DNA of 64,000 nucleotides, from positions 35,304 through 99,303 of the forward strand of contig DASQIH010000221.1 of assembly GCA_035631655.1 (NCBI GenBank), given 5' to 3'. The position numbers and the translations under genes are program-made. Source of the stretch: Gp1-AA122 sp035631655 (lineage in GTDB: Bacteria > Acidobacteriota > Terriglobia > Terriglobales > Acidobacteriaceae). How positions within the stretch are numbered: the first letter of the stretch is position 1; every line of letters starts with the position of its first letter. Below are positions 42,737-51,771 of this stretch, in pieces. The notes under the pieces are model-generated. The model worked only from the letters and a program-made list of their open reading frames with translations, did not search any database and was not told the origin of the DNA.

Positions 42737-42754
42737 AGCTCTTGGCTCTTAGCG
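42737..42754. repeat. solo arm of the AGCTCTTGGC repeat
   Basis: TAGCTCTTGGCTCTTAGC matches the left arm of the element at 20061-20222. It includes the stop codon (42749-42751) of the DUF4097 gene. Confidence 0.5.
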
Positions 42755-43597
42755 TTTCTTGAGGCGGATTTTACCACTCACGGTGCGGAGCAGGACCGAA
42801 GAGGCGGCTCTGCCCGCGGTACCTACGAAGGAACGCCCCTTCTCGGGAAGGAAGGTGATGTGCTGCTTGGGTTGCAGCGGAAAATCGTTCTGCACGTCGC
42901 CGCGCATGGACTTAGCTGTGACATCAAAGGAAGCATCGGCAGGGATAATCGCTTCGATGTCGCCGCTGTGACTGGTCAACTTGTAGTCACCACCGATGCC
43001 GAAATCACCGTCATAATGAATCTTGCCGGTGGTAGAAGTTACTGACACCAAGGGACCCGTCACCGAATTCAGCATGACATCTCCGCCCACGGAACTGATC
43101 TCGACGTGGCCGTTATGGATGTTGGTGAGAGTAATGGGGCCATTCAGGCTGTTCACGTGGACGTGGGCGTCGCTGATATCGTGAACTTCCATGGTGGCGG
43201 TGTCGCCTTCCAGGGTAAGGTCTCCGTGCAGCTGCTCAGCCCGCACCGGTCCGTTGGTCGAATGGATGGAGACGCTGGCGTCGGCCGGTACAAAGGCCTC
43301 GTATTCAACCCGCGCATTCTCCGGAGTGGCGCCCTGAAGAAGATGAGATTTCAACTCCACCCGGTCGCCGATCTTGCTGTCATCGACTTCTACCTTGTTG
43401 GACTGGAGGATAGCGGTGATGATGACCTGATTGCCGGCAGAGGGCTTCACCGAGACGGGGCCGAATTGATTATTGATAGTTACGCTGGCCCTGGGACCGA
43501 CTGTGTACTTGAACTCCTTCTTCTCGCTGGCCGCGACAGCGATAACGCACGCGACCACCACAACCGCCACCTCTCCGACGCGCTGCTTGGTTACCAT
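42749..43597 (-). CDS. DUF4097-type beta-helix protein, exported
   Basis: 282 residues from ATG 43597, chosen because it starts an export signal (VTKQRVGEVAVVVVACVIAVAAS) and has GAAGGG upstream; an open frame runs 20 codons further. The mature protein is a series of short beta repeats (VHVNSLNGPITLTNIHNGHVEISSVGGDVMLNSVTG shown by VNSLNGPITL and ISSVGGDVML), the right-handed helix typical of DUF4097. Family function is unknown, but it is often in ECF-sigma/anti-sigma operons, as here: it is the third gene after sigma and anti-sigma and may be the envelope output or sensor. Confidence 0.86.
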   Translation of the reverse strand: MVTKQRVGEVAVVVVACVIAVAASEKKEFKYTVGPRASVTINNQFGPVSVKPSAGNQVIITAILQSNKVEVDDSKIGDRVELKSHLLQGATPENARVEYEAFVPADASVSIHSTNGPVRAEQLHGDLTLEGDTATMEVHDISDAHVHVNSLNGPITLTNIHNGHVEISSVGGDVMLNSVTGPLVSVTSTTGKIHYDGDFGIGGDYKLTSHSGDIEAIIPADASFDVTAKSMRGDVQNDFPLQPKQHITFLPEKGRSFVGTAGRAASSVLLRTVSGKIRLKKR

Positions 43598-43658
43598 AAA
43601 AGCCCTTCTCCCCGCCTCCCGCTCTGCGTAGAGTGTCCCACCGGACCGGAGCGTCATT

Positions 43659-44282
43659 CTACTGCGTGCGATCCATCGCCAGTTGGTAGACCACTTCCTT
43701 TTGCTGGTAAGCGTCCATCAGGAAGTGCCGGGCATCCTCGTCATTCGGATTCCGAGCCAGGCTCTCCTGCGCGTCCTGAATAAATGCGTTGACGTCCTTC
43801 AAATTGGTTTCGTAGGTATCCCGCATTGCTGGCGACAGCTGCGTTAATAGTTGCAGATCATCATCCGCCAGGGTTGCCGGCGGAGTCGCTATGGTAAGCG
43901 TTGCGGGGGTCTCTTTGGCGACTTGAGTCGGCTGGACTAAGCGGTTCTGATAAATGAGAACGCCGAAACCGACCAGTACCAGGGCAGCTACCGCGACCAG
44001 CCAGGCGGGAGCCCAGTGCCGTCGCGCCGGAGTCAAAACACCCCCCGCTTGCCGGGGGGTGCGTACCAAACCTTCCGCTTCCAGTGCCCGCTGAATATTG
44101 GCCCACACCCGGGGGCTGGGCTCATCGGCCGAGCACAAGACCTTGGCGCCGGACGCGATGGCGCGCAGGTCGGAGACCAGATCCGAACAAGCGGCACATG
44201 ACTTCAGGTGGGCCGCATGCTCACCGGCAGCCTCGCCATCAATCAGATCCGGCAATTTATCTTGGAAATCCGTACACGTCAT
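43659..44282 (-). CDS. transmembrane anti-sigma factor with zinc-finger domain
   Basis: 207 residues. N-terminal ZAS domain (TDFQDKLPDLIDGEAAGEHAAHLKSCAACSDL region: His-x3-Cys-x2-Cys) binds zinc and the sigma factor. One membrane helix at about residues 91-110 (AWLVAVAALVLVGFGVLIY). The periplasmic part is ~95 residues, helical, with LSPAMRDTYETNLKDVNAFIQDAQES. It follows the ECF sigma gene by 45 bp and would hold it at the membrane until a signal triggers release. Confidence 0.9.
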   Translation of the reverse strand: MTCTDFQDKLPDLIDGEAAGEHAAHLKSCAACSDLVSDLRAIASGAKVLCSADEPSPRVWANIQRALEAEGLVRTPRQAGGVLTPARRHWAPAWLVAVAALVLVGFGVLIYQNRLVQPTQVAKETPATLTIATPPATLADDDLQLLTQLSPAMRDTYETNLKDVNAFIQDAQESLARNPNDEDARHFLMDAYQQKEVVYQLAMDRTQ

Positions 44283-44327
44283 CGATCCTCTCTCCCCGAT
44301 ACCGCAACTTGTACCGCTTCCGCTCCC

Positions 44328-45035
44328 TTACGGCTTGTTGACCTTTTCGGTTCTGCTCGTCTTCAGGAGCTCACGCAATTTCATTCGAGCCTTGTGCAAC
44401 TGCGACTTGCTATTGCCGATCGAACAACCCACAATCTCGGCAATTTCGTTGTGCTCGTAGCCCTCAACATCATGGAGCACAAAAATCGTGCGATAACCGG
44501 GCGGCAGGCTCTCCACCGCTTTCTGCATTTGCAGCCGGTCAATCGAACCAGCCAAAGCCGGATCCGGCGCACCCAATTCTTTCTTGGGCGTCTCCTCCTC
44601 AGTCTCGACGGTCTCCTCAATCGGCACCACTTGCAGACCCTTCTTGCGGAGACGCATCAGGACAACGTTGACCGCCATGCGATGCAGCCAGGTGGAGAAT
44701 GCTGACTCCCCGCGAAACGTCCCAATCTTGCGGAACAATTGCAGGAACGCTTCTTGGGTCAGATCCTCAGCCTCCGCTGTGTTGGTCGTCATGCGCAAAC
44801 ACAACGAGTAGACCCGCCGCTTGTGGAGGTTATACAAAACCTCGAAAGCTTCGGCATCGCCTGACCTGGCCCGCTCAATTGCCTCTGCTTCGGAAAGCTG
44901 GTCGCCCTGTTTTTTGCTTGCGCCGGTCAAATCGCCTTTTCCGGCCGCACTTAATCGGATGCGGCTAAGTAGCTTTTTGTTGTACGGCTTGCAGTCTCGC
45001 CGGGTATCCTCCGAGGCGAGCCTTGGGCCGCGCAT
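44328..45035 (-). CDS. ECF RNA polymerase sigma factor (SigW/RpoE-like)
   Basis: 235 residues, somewhat long. Region 2: GDAEAFEVLYNLHKRRVYSLCLRMTTNTAEAEDLTQEAFLQLFRKIGTFRGESAFSTWLHRMAVNV (key parts DLTQEAFLQLF and STWLHRMA). Region 4: LPPGYRTIFVLHDVEGYEHNEIAEIVGCSIGNSKSQLHKARMKLRELL. The ~45 residues before region 2 are basic and not family-conserved, so a later start (near LSEAEAIERA) is possible. It directs RNA polymerase to envelope-stress-type promoters; its partner anti-sigma is next. First gene of the sigma/anti-sigma/DUF4097 operon. Confidence 0.94.
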   Translation of the reverse strand: MRGPRLASEDTRRDCKPYNKKLLSRIRLSAAGKGDLTGASKKQGDQLSEAEAIERARSGDAEAFEVLYNLHKRRVYSLCLRMTTNTAEAEDLTQEAFLQLFRKIGTFRGESAFSTWLHRMAVNVVLMRLRKKGLQVVPIEETVETEEETPKKELGAPDPALAGSIDRLQMQKAVESLPPGYRTIFVLHDVEGYEHNEIAEIVGCSIGNSKSQLHKARMKLRELLKTSRTEKVNKP

Positions 45036-45133
45036 AACATCAACTCCAGACGGCTGTTAGCTTTGCGTCGCGCCGCTGAAGCCAGTGACTTTAGTGTCCC
45101 CTTTTAGCAGCCTAAAGGCCTGACCCAACTACG

Positions 45134-46489
45134 TCAAACTAGGCCCGCCGCCGTGGCCGTCGTTATAGTTTCTAACCCGTGGCCGTGGGGGCCGGTTTCG
45201 CGAATCTTCAGGAGGATGGACAAGGCTAAGCCTACGAAACCCAGCACCGAGAAAATCCACATCCCGAGGGCGTAGCCACCGGGATTTTGCAAGCCTGCGC
45301 CAGCGAAGTCATTGGCCTTGCCAATCAGAAGATTCATGATGAAAAACCCGACTTGCTGGAATAAGGTCATGAGCGCATAGGCGGTGCCCAGCCGCGCCTG
45401 CTCGACGATATACGCCACCGAAGGCCACATCACTGCCGGAATCAGAGAGAACGCGATACCCATCAAGCTGACGGGGAGCCAGAGCGACACGTTGGTGTAA
45501 GCCATGAGGAGATAAACAGGCATCAGCAAGACGGAGCCTAACATCATGAACAGTGCCCGCTTGCCCACTTTGTCCGACAGGAGGCCGAACCAGGGGGTCA
45601 CGATCATGGCTGAGAGTGGCAGCAGGCTGTTGAAGAAACCCGCTCTCTCGTGAGACACAATCCGCGCCGCCTCTGAGGCCATTGCGCCCCCGTGCTGGGC
45701 CAGCAATTTGTTGGTAAAGAAGTCGATGGCGAAGGTTCGAAACGGGAAGATTGCGGAATAAAAGGTGAAGCACAGGCCCACAACGTACCAGTAAGAGAGA
45801 TCGAAGCGGAGGATACCGCGCATCTGGAGCTTGTCAACTTCCCCGGCTTTGCCCAATTGGTAGCGCTGCTCGGCGCGGCTCTCCAAAATCCAGTAGACGA
45901 TGGCGCAGACCACGCTGAGGACTCCCGCCCCAACCGCGATCATGAGCGGACCGCGCCAGCTGGGAGGTCCTGCTGCGCCTTGTGGGTAGAAGGCGGAGTG
46001 AGCCCAGGTTGGAGAATTGTCGGCGGCCACCGAAGCCAAGCGCGCAATCGTCAGGTTGACACCGAAAGCAAAGCTTAGTTCCTTGCCTTTAAACCACTTG
46101 GCCAGAGCTGTGGTCACCGCAACAATCATGGATTCAGCGCCGAGGCCCAGGACTGTCCGCCCCGCTACCATGATCCCGAAACTGCCCTTCGCGGCCGTCA
46201 AGACTGCCCCGATCAAACACAAGACAGAAAAGATGAACAGGGCCTTCTTAGTACCAATCTTGTCGATGATGATTCCGCCAATCAGAAGCGTGAGCACGGC
46301 GGCCACGCTGTAGCTGGAGTTCAGCCAGCCAAAACGCGTCCCCGAGTACCCTAGGTGCTCGATGAAGATTCTCTCCAGCGGGTTGATGCTGTCGTAGATG
46401 TAGTAATTGCCGCCCATGGCAATGCTGAGAAAAATGAGAACAATCCAGCGATAGGCACGCGAGGGTTCAGAACGCGGGGATTCAGGCAT
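45134..46489 (-). CDS. MFS transporter
   Basis: A 451-residue 12-helix major facilitator. It opens RAYRWIVLIFLSIAMGGNYYIYDSINPL; loop 2-3 has GGIIIDKIGTKKALF (the G-x-x-x-D-x-x-G motif A). The C-half begins about residue 235 with a matching WFGLLSDKVGKRALFMMLGSVLLMPVYL. A loop with a polar insert (SPTWAHSAFYPQGAAGPP) lies after helix 5. The tail has a His-rich end (GPHGHGLE). Substrate unknown. Monocistronic, followed by a repeat-bearing gap. Confidence 0.92.
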   Translation of the reverse strand: MPESPRSEPSRAYRWIVLIFLSIAMGGNYYIYDSINPLERIFIEHLGYSGTRFGWLNSSYSVAAVLTLLIGGIIIDKIGTKKALFIFSVLCLIGAVLTAAKGSFGIMVAGRTVLGLGAESMIVAVTTALAKWFKGKELSFAFGVNLTIARLASVAADNSPTWAHSAFYPQGAAGPPSWRGPLMIAVGAGVLSVVCAIVYWILESRAEQRYQLGKAGEVDKLQMRGILRFDLSYWYVVGLCFTFYSAIFPFRTFAIDFFTNKLLAQHGGAMASEAARIVSHERAGFFNSLLPLSAMIVTPWFGLLSDKVGKRALFMMLGSVLLMPVYLLMAYTNVSLWLPVSLMGIAFSLIPAVMWPSVAYIVEQARLGTAYALMTLFQQVGFFIMNLLIGKANDFAGAGLQNPGGYALGMWIFSVLGFVGLALSILLKIRETGPHGHGLETITTATAAGLV

Positions 46490-46577
46490 CGTTTGGTTTT
46501 CTAGGAATCCGGGTGTCGAAACGAAGAGGATAGCAGAGTGGCAGGGTAGCTACTAGCCTTGAGCCGGTTAGCAAAGC

Positions 46578-46687
46578 ATATCGTCATCCTGAGCAGCTGT
46601 CAGGCTGCGAAGGATCTCGCGTGCATAGCTGTGAAACTCTGCACGCCAGGTCCTTCACCGGCTAGCGCCGGTTCAGGATGACGACAT
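46578..46687. repeat. GTCATYCTGAGC inverted-repeat element (copy 3, 110 bp)
   Basis: ATATCGTCATCCTGAG (46578-46593) faces TTCAGGATGACGACAT (46672-46687), near-perfect 16-bp inverted ends. The interior contains CTCGCGTGCAT and ACGCCAGG motifs also found (as TCTTGCGTGCAC and ACGCCAGG) inside the 33267-33454 copy. Confidence 0.75.
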
Positions 46688-46719
46688 GACAATCGGGATG
46701 ACTGAAACAATCCGAGAGC

Positions 46720-47280
46720 CTATTGAATCTTCCCGGCCTTACCGTTGTACTTGAACTCACCATTCTTCTGGTTCTGGCGCTCTACATCCTGGTTGGTGAA
46801 GGTACGAGTCGCCTTCTTCGCGCTCTTTGCGCTGACCATGGCTTCGGTTGCGCTGGCGGTTTCTTCTGGCGCGGCGAAATACAGCCAAGCAGCATGCCGC
46901 TCGCCCTCGTGCTTCATCCGCTCAACCGCGTGCTCTACGTGGACCGGCCTCACCATAGTCACCGGGATGTGCACCGCCTCGCCTAAGGTAGGGGTGGTGG
47001 CTCCTGAATACCACACCGGCTGGGTATAGACGGCATCGGGCGAAACGTTAGTCATGGACAGGGTGGAATTGGTCGCGCCAGCTACCAAGCCGCCGGTAGC
47101 ATTCCTTGCGCCTGCGGGGGCAGTCGAAGCTGCGTCTAGCGAAACCATCGGGGTTGTCACCAGCGGGATGTAGGGGCCACAACCGTAAGGACAATAAGCC
47201 GCAATACCTCGCACTGGAGCCTGGCCCAGTGCCACAGCCGAAAGCAGGACAATCGAGCACAGAACCGTGAGTAAACGCAT
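46720..47280 (-). CDS. small exported protein of unknown function
   Basis: 186 residues with a signal peptide (RLLTVLCSIVLLSAVALGQA). The mature protein is low in structure-forming motifs: an early CPYGCG pair of cysteines, a Thr/Ala/Gly/Pro-rich middle, then a charged His-rich stretch (HVEHAVERMKHEGERHAAW) and a Lys-rich end. No family recognised. Preceded by GGAGG (in the CCTCC at about 47285). Divergent neighbours are 200+ bp away on both sides. Confidence 0.72.
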   Translation of the reverse strand: MRLLTVLCSIVLLSAVALGQAPVRGIAAYCPYGCGPYIPLVTTPMVSLDAASTAPAGARNATGGLVAGATNSTLSMTNVSPDAVYTQPVWYSGATTPTLGEAVHIPVTMVRPVHVEHAVERMKHEGERHAAWLYFAAPEETASATEAMVSAKSAKKATRTFTNQDVERQNQKNGEFKYNGKAGKIQ

Positions 47281-47488
47281 ACCGCCTCCTGGGTTGACCT
47301 AGCCTTGCTTACCGAGTAGAGCAGCCAGAATGCCAGTCTGTTTGAGGTTCCGGGGACCGAGTTTTGACCGGGTATTGCCCGCTATTTTGGATGATTGGCT
47401 GACACTTGCGGGAGGAAAAGTGCGCCAGCTATGCAAATCCTTGCGCAAAACGTGCACCATTCAGCATCAGAAGCAGCATCCACCAATC

Positions 47489-48514
47489 TCAGGTGCCGAC
47501 GTATCTGGCGTACAGACTGCGCGCGACCGCAGTGTCGGTGGTTCCCTTGATGATCGCTCGACCATCAGGAAACAGAGTCATTTCATAGGGCTCGTGCCAG
47601 AACTTCAGCACGAAGTCGTTGTGCCGCACGGCGCCGTGGGGGGTCAGCCGTTGACTGATTTCTGTGAAATCGACGGGCCGGTGGCGCTCGTGAATCTGCA
47701 CCGAGTTCCTGCCGCACAGGGTAATGTGGGGGCGGCCCTCACCGGCCAGGTGGACGAAGTCGCGCTCGGCGCAGGCGCGACAACCAGCGCGGGGCCTGGA
47801 AGCGGCCACTTCCGCGCGTTCGTTTACCCACACGTCGAACGACAGCAAAGTCCGGCGAAGTTTGTCCTGCGCCCCCACCAAAAATTTGAGAGCCTCAGAT
47901 GCCTCGATGGAAGCCACCAGATTGACTGCCGAATTCAGAATGCCGGCGGTCTCGCAAGTTTCGAAGGTGCCGTGGGGCGGATCAGGAAAAACGCAGGCGA
48001 GGCAAGCTGTCTGGCCGGGCAGGATATTTAACGTGACTCCATAACTACCTACTGCCGCCGCATAGATCCAGGGCAAGCGATTCTGCACACAATAGTCATT
48101 GACGAGGTAACGGGTTTCGAAATTATCAGTTCCATCGAGAATCAGTTGCATTCCCGCGAGCAACGATTCAATGTTCTCAGGGGTCAAGTCCGCAACTTGC
48201 GGTTCTATCACAATCTGCGAGTTGAAGGCGGCAATCTTGCGGGCGGCAGCGATGGCCTTGGGCAGAGATTCGGCGGCGTCGGCTTCATCGAACAATGACT
48301 GGCGCTGCAGATTGCTCAGCTCAACGTAATCCCGGTCAATGATTCGCAACGTGCCCACGCCCGAGCGCGCCAGCAGGGAAGCCACTGCCGATCCGGTTGC
48401 GCCACAGCCGACGACCGCGACCCGTGCGCTTACCAGATGTTTCTGGCCCTCTTCGCCGATCCCCCGGAAGAGCACCTGTCGTGAATACCTATCGTCTGGT
48501 TCCAAACCCATCAC
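47489..48514 (-). CDS. ThiF/MoeB/HesA-type adenylyltransferase (E1-like)
   Basis: 341 residues. Adenylates the C-terminal Gly-Gly of a small ubiquitin-like sulfur carrier (ThiS or MoaD). YSRQVLFRGIGEEGQKHL start, nucleotide motif VVGCGATGSAVASLLARSGVG, IIDRDYVELSNLQRQSLF, and LILDGTDNFETRYLVNDYC. Zinc is held by two C-x-x-C pairs (CLAC, about residue 180; CRAC, about 265). After the core is a ~70-residue C-terminal domain (VQIHERHRPVDF...MTLFPDGRAIIKGTTD) seen in MoeB/ThiF proteins of this type. No thiS, moaD or thiG is adjacent, so thiamin versus molybdopterin cannot be decided. Confidence 0.9.
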   Translation of the reverse strand: MMGLEPDDRYSRQVLFRGIGEEGQKHLVSARVAVVGCGATGSAVASLLARSGVGTLRIIDRDYVELSNLQRQSLFDEADAAESLPKAIAAARKIAAFNSQIVIEPQVADLTPENIESLLAGMQLILDGTDNFETRYLVNDYCVQNRLPWIYAAAVGSYGVTLNILPGQTACLACVFPDPPHGTFETCETAGILNSAVNLVASIEASEALKFLVGAQDKLRRTLLSFDVWVNERAEVAASRPRAGCRACAERDFVHLAGEGRPHITLCGRNSVQIHERHRPVDFTEISQRLTPHGAVRHNDFVLKFWHEPYEMTLFPDGRAIIKGTTDTAVARSLYARYVGT

Positions 48515-48625
48515 CTGAGGAAAGCTGCGTAACCGATTATTATAAGGGTCAGTTCTGGAACTAGCCGGAAGGCGCGAAGTACAACATTGGCCGAGAGCTG
48601 CTCATCGAACTTGGTAAGGGTCAAC

Positions 48626-48643
48626 ACAGGCCCGCGGGCCTGT
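48626..48643. promoter_or_regulatory. perfect 18-bp palindrome in the leader of the TamA/BamA-like gene
   Basis: ACAGGCCCGCGGGCCTGT is an exact palindrome, ending 3 nt before the GAGGAG Shine-Dalgarno (48647-48652). In RNA it would form a hairpin at the ribosome-binding site; in DNA it could be a dimeric-regulator site. It could also be a relic of the CAGGC/GCCTG repeats. Confidence 0.45.
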
Positions 48644-48657
48644 CTTGAGGAGAATTC

Positions 48658-51600
48658 TTGCAGTTAACGGGCACGCTGGTCAGAAGCGCGGTGGGGCGGG
48701 CGCTCGCGTCGGTTAGTGTGGGCGTCCTCTTGGCCTTTCTCTGCGCGACTGCATTGGCCCAGAATCAGGCTCCGGAACAGACATTTCCGCTGCTCAGCGC
48801 TATCGCTGATTATCAGGACTTGCCGGTTGGGGACATCGAATTTCGGGGAGTCGAGTCACACAAGGATCAAGCCGAACTGCGTCAAATGGTTGTGTTGAAG
48901 CCGGGCGAGCCTCTGGAACGTGCGAAGCTGCGCGAGAGTATTCAGGCCCTGTACTCCACTGGGCGCTTCTCTGACATCCAGGTGGAAGCCGAACACACGC
49001 CGGACCACCAAGTGACGGTCGTGTTTCTGACTACCCCGAATTATTTTGTCGGCGAGATTACGGTTGAGGGCGCGCCCGGACACCCCACGGATACGCAGAT
49101 CATCAATGCCAGCAAGCTGCAGCTGGGCGAATTATTAACTCGCGAAGAAATAGAGCGCGCGCGGGTGGGAATTAGCGACCTCATGGAGCAGAACGGATAC
49201 TACCGTTCCCAGGTGTCCGACGAAGAACAGCCTGATGCCAAGACCCAGCAGGTTGCCATCCGATTCAAAGTCTCGGCGGGCGAGCGGGCTCACGTCGGCA
49301 GCGTTACCATCACCGGGAAGACTGGGTATTCGCCCGAGGAAATCCGGGAAATCGCCAACATCCATCCGGGGGACACGGTTTCTGCGGACGGCCTGACCAA
49401 TGCCCTGCAACGGCTGCGCAAGAAGTACCAGAAGAAGAATCGTCTCTTGGCCCAAGTCACGGTGAACCATGTGTATCGTCCCGAAAAGAATGCCGTTGAT
49501 TACACGTTTGATATCGATCCGGGGCCGGTCGTCGAAGTCGCCGTTGAAGGATTTCACCTCAGCCGCCGCCTAATCAGAAAATACATTCCGGTTTATGAAG
49601 AAAACGCGCTCGACGAGGACCTGCTGAACGAGGGGCGCCGCAATTTGCTCGATTACCTGCAAACCCGCGGATTTTTCGAGGCCAAGGTGGCCATTAAAAG
49701 GGAGTCGGCCGGAACCAGTAATGACCGGCTACGCGTAAGCTACGTGGTTGATCCTGGCCCGCGCCACAAGCTGGTGAAAATCGGAATCGAAATTCAGACG
49801 CTTTCTCCCACTGGAATCAAGTACTTCGATGAAGCAGATCTGCGTTCACGCATGCAGGTGCAACCCGCGGGCCGCTTGTTTTCTCATGGCCGCTACAGCC
49901 AGTCTTTGCTGGCCAGCGACATCCGCGGGCTGGAGGCACTCTACCGAGCTCAAGGTTTCGCGCAGGTCAAGATCACCAGCAACCTGATCGATAACTACGG
50001 GGGCGTGCCCAACCAGCTTGCCGTTCAGCTGCAGGTCGACGAAGGCCCACAGACGCTAGTCGGTGCTCTCCACATCATGGGCAACAAAAGCCGTTCTGAG
50101 GACGAGCTACGCAGTGTGATTTACACCCAGGAAGGGCAGCCTTTCTCCGATTATTACGTTTCTAACGACCGCGATTCCATCCTGAACGACTACTTTAACC
50201 ATGGGTTTCCCAATGCCAGCTTCGAAGCGTCCGCCAAACCCATGGAAGGGCAGCCCTACCGGATGGATGTGACCTTCACTGTCCATGAAGGTGACCAAGT
50301 CTTTGTGGACCAGGTGCTGCTCTCCGGGCTATATCACACCCGACCCTACATCGTGCAGCGGCAACTGCAGGTGCATCCCGGTGATCCGGTGAGCCAGATC
50401 GACATGCTCGACACTCAGCGCCGCCTCTACGATCTTAGTATCTTCAACCAAGTGGACACCGCCGTTCAGAACCCGGACGGAAAGGAACGGGAGAAAAACA
50501 TTCTGGTTAATGTCCGCGAAGCCAAGCGCTACACGTTCAATTACGGTGTTGGTCTTGAATTTCAGACCGGCCAGCCGACAGGCGGCGCAAGTCCCACCGG
50601 CCGGACTGGAGTCAGCCCCCGCGTTTCCTTTGAGGTGACTCGCCTCAATTTCCGCGGCCGGAACCACACCATTGCGTTCAAGTCGCACGTTGGCCGGCTG
50701 CAGCAGCGCGCCCTGCTCAGCTACGACGCGCCCCGCTGGTTCAACAGCGACAACCTGCGACTGACCTTCACGACCTTTTACGACAACACGCTTGACGTCA
50801 CCACGTTCACCTCCCGGCGCCTCGAAGGGTCCGTGCAGGCGGAGCAGAAGCTCAGCAAGGCCAGCACCCTGTTCTACCGGTTCCAATACCGGCGGGTGCA
50901 AGCAGCCAATTTCGCTTCCAACTTCAGTCCCAACCAGGTCCCGTTGCTGTCGCAGCCGACACGCGTGGGTATGCCGGGATTCAGCTACATTCGTAATCGG
51001 CGCGACAGCGACCTGGAAAGTACCCGGGGCAGCTATACCACCTTGGATGCAGGAGTGGCGGCGGGGTACTTCGGTTCGGAAGCCAATTTCAGCCGCTTGC
51101 TGGTTCAGAACTCGACCTACCATCTCTTCAAGAAGAAGTATGTTTTTGCCCGCTCGACCACGATCGGAATGGAAGACGCGTTTGGTAACACGGTGATCCT
51201 TTCTCCCGCCGCGGCGGCGAGTCAAACCTGCGGCACTTCCTCTACCGCGCCTCCGTGTCCTCCAGTGATCCCTCTTCCCGAGCGTTTTTTTTCCGGCGGT
51301 GGAAACTCCCATCGTGGTTTTGGCTTGAACCAGGCTGGCCCGCGAGACCCACAATCGGGCTTTCCGGTAGGCGGAAGCGCACTTTTCCTTAACAACCTGG
51401 AACTCCGGTTTCCGCCAGTTACCTTACCTTGGCTTCAAGATAACTTGAGTTTTGCTATCTTCCACGACTCCGGCAATGTCTTTGATACCGGCCACGATAT
51501 GCTGCACAGCCTGTTACGTTGGCATCAAAAGAACCCGCAGCTGTGTATGCAACAAAGTACCTATAAGCAATGTGACTTTAATTACGTTTCCCACGCCATA

Positions 51601-51771
51601 GGAGTTGGAGTACGCTACAAGACGCCCATCGGGCCGGTCCGATTCGACTTCGGCTATAACCTGAATCCCCCGTCGTTTCCCAGTTTTGTGGGGACGGCGC
51701 CGAATCAGGTATTTGCACCGAAACAAGCGAGTCCTTTTAACGTTTACTTCAGTATTGGACAGACATTCTGA
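48658..51771 (+). CDS. Omp85-family outer-membrane assembly protein (TamA/BamA-like) with multiple POTRA domains
   Basis: 1037 residues from TTG 48658 (GAGGAG, 5-nt spacing). Signal peptide (LASVSVGVLLAFLCATALA), about six POTRA repeats to residue ~610 (e.g. DIEFRGVESHKDQAELRQMVVL; VAVEGFHLSRRLIRKYIPV; GALHIMGNKSRSEDELRSV; VDQVLLSGLYHTRPYIVQRQL), then the 16-strand barrel with the surface-antigen pattern and the C-terminal FDFGYNLNP..FNVYFSIGQTF ending in Phe. BamA has five POTRAs and TamA three; this has more. It inserts outer-membrane proteins. It starts an operon with a SurA-like protein and TamB, so a TAM-like role is favoured over BamA. Confidence 0.92.
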   Translation: MQLTGTLVRSAVGRALASVSVGVLLAFLCATALAQNQAPEQTFPLLSAIADYQDLPVGDIEFRGVESHKDQAELRQMVVLKPGEPLERAKLRESIQALYSTGRFSDIQVEAEHTPDHQVTVVFLTTPNYFVGEITVEGAPGHPTDTQIINASKLQLGELLTREEIERARVGISDLMEQNGYYRSQVSDEEQPDAKTQQVAIRFKVSAGERAHVGSVTITGKTGYSPEEIREIANIHPGDTVSADGLTNALQRLRKKYQKKNRLLAQVTVNHVYRPEKNAVDYTFDIDPGPVVEVAVEGFHLSRRLIRKYIPVYEENALDEDLLNEGRRNLLDYLQTRGFFEAKVAIKRESAGTSNDRLRVSYVVDPGPRHKLVKIGIEIQTLSPTGIKYFDEADLRSRMQVQPAGRLFSHGRYSQSLLASDIRGLEALYRAQGFAQVKITSNLIDNYGGVPNQLAVQLQVDEGPQTLVGALHIMGNKSRSEDELRSVIYTQEGQPFSDYYVSNDRDSILNDYFNHGFPNASFEASAKPMEGQPYRMDVTFTVHEGDQVFVDQVLLSGLYHTRPYIVQRQLQVHPGDPVSQIDMLDTQRRLYDLSIFNQVDTAVQNPDGKEREKNILVNVREAKRYTFNYGVGLEFQTGQPTGGASPTGRTGVSPRVSFEVTRLNFRGRNHTIAFKSHVGRLQQRALLSYDAPRWFNSDNLRLTFTTFYDNTLDVTTFTSRRLEGSVQAEQKLSKASTLFYRFQYRRVQAANFASNFSPNQVPLLSQPTRVGMPGFSYIRNRRDSDLESTRGSYTTLDAGVAAGYFGSEANFSRLLVQNSTYHLFKKKYVFARSTTIGMEDAFGNTVILSPAAAASQTCGTSSTAPPCPPVIPLPERFFSGGGNSHRGFGLNQAGPRDPQSGFPVGGSALFLNNLELRFPPVTLPWLQDNLSFAIFHDSGNVFDTGHDMLHSLLRWHQKNPQLCMQQSTYKQCDFNYVSHAIGVGVRYKTPIGPVRFDFGYNLNPPSFPSFVGTAPNQVFAPKQASPFNVYFSIGQTF

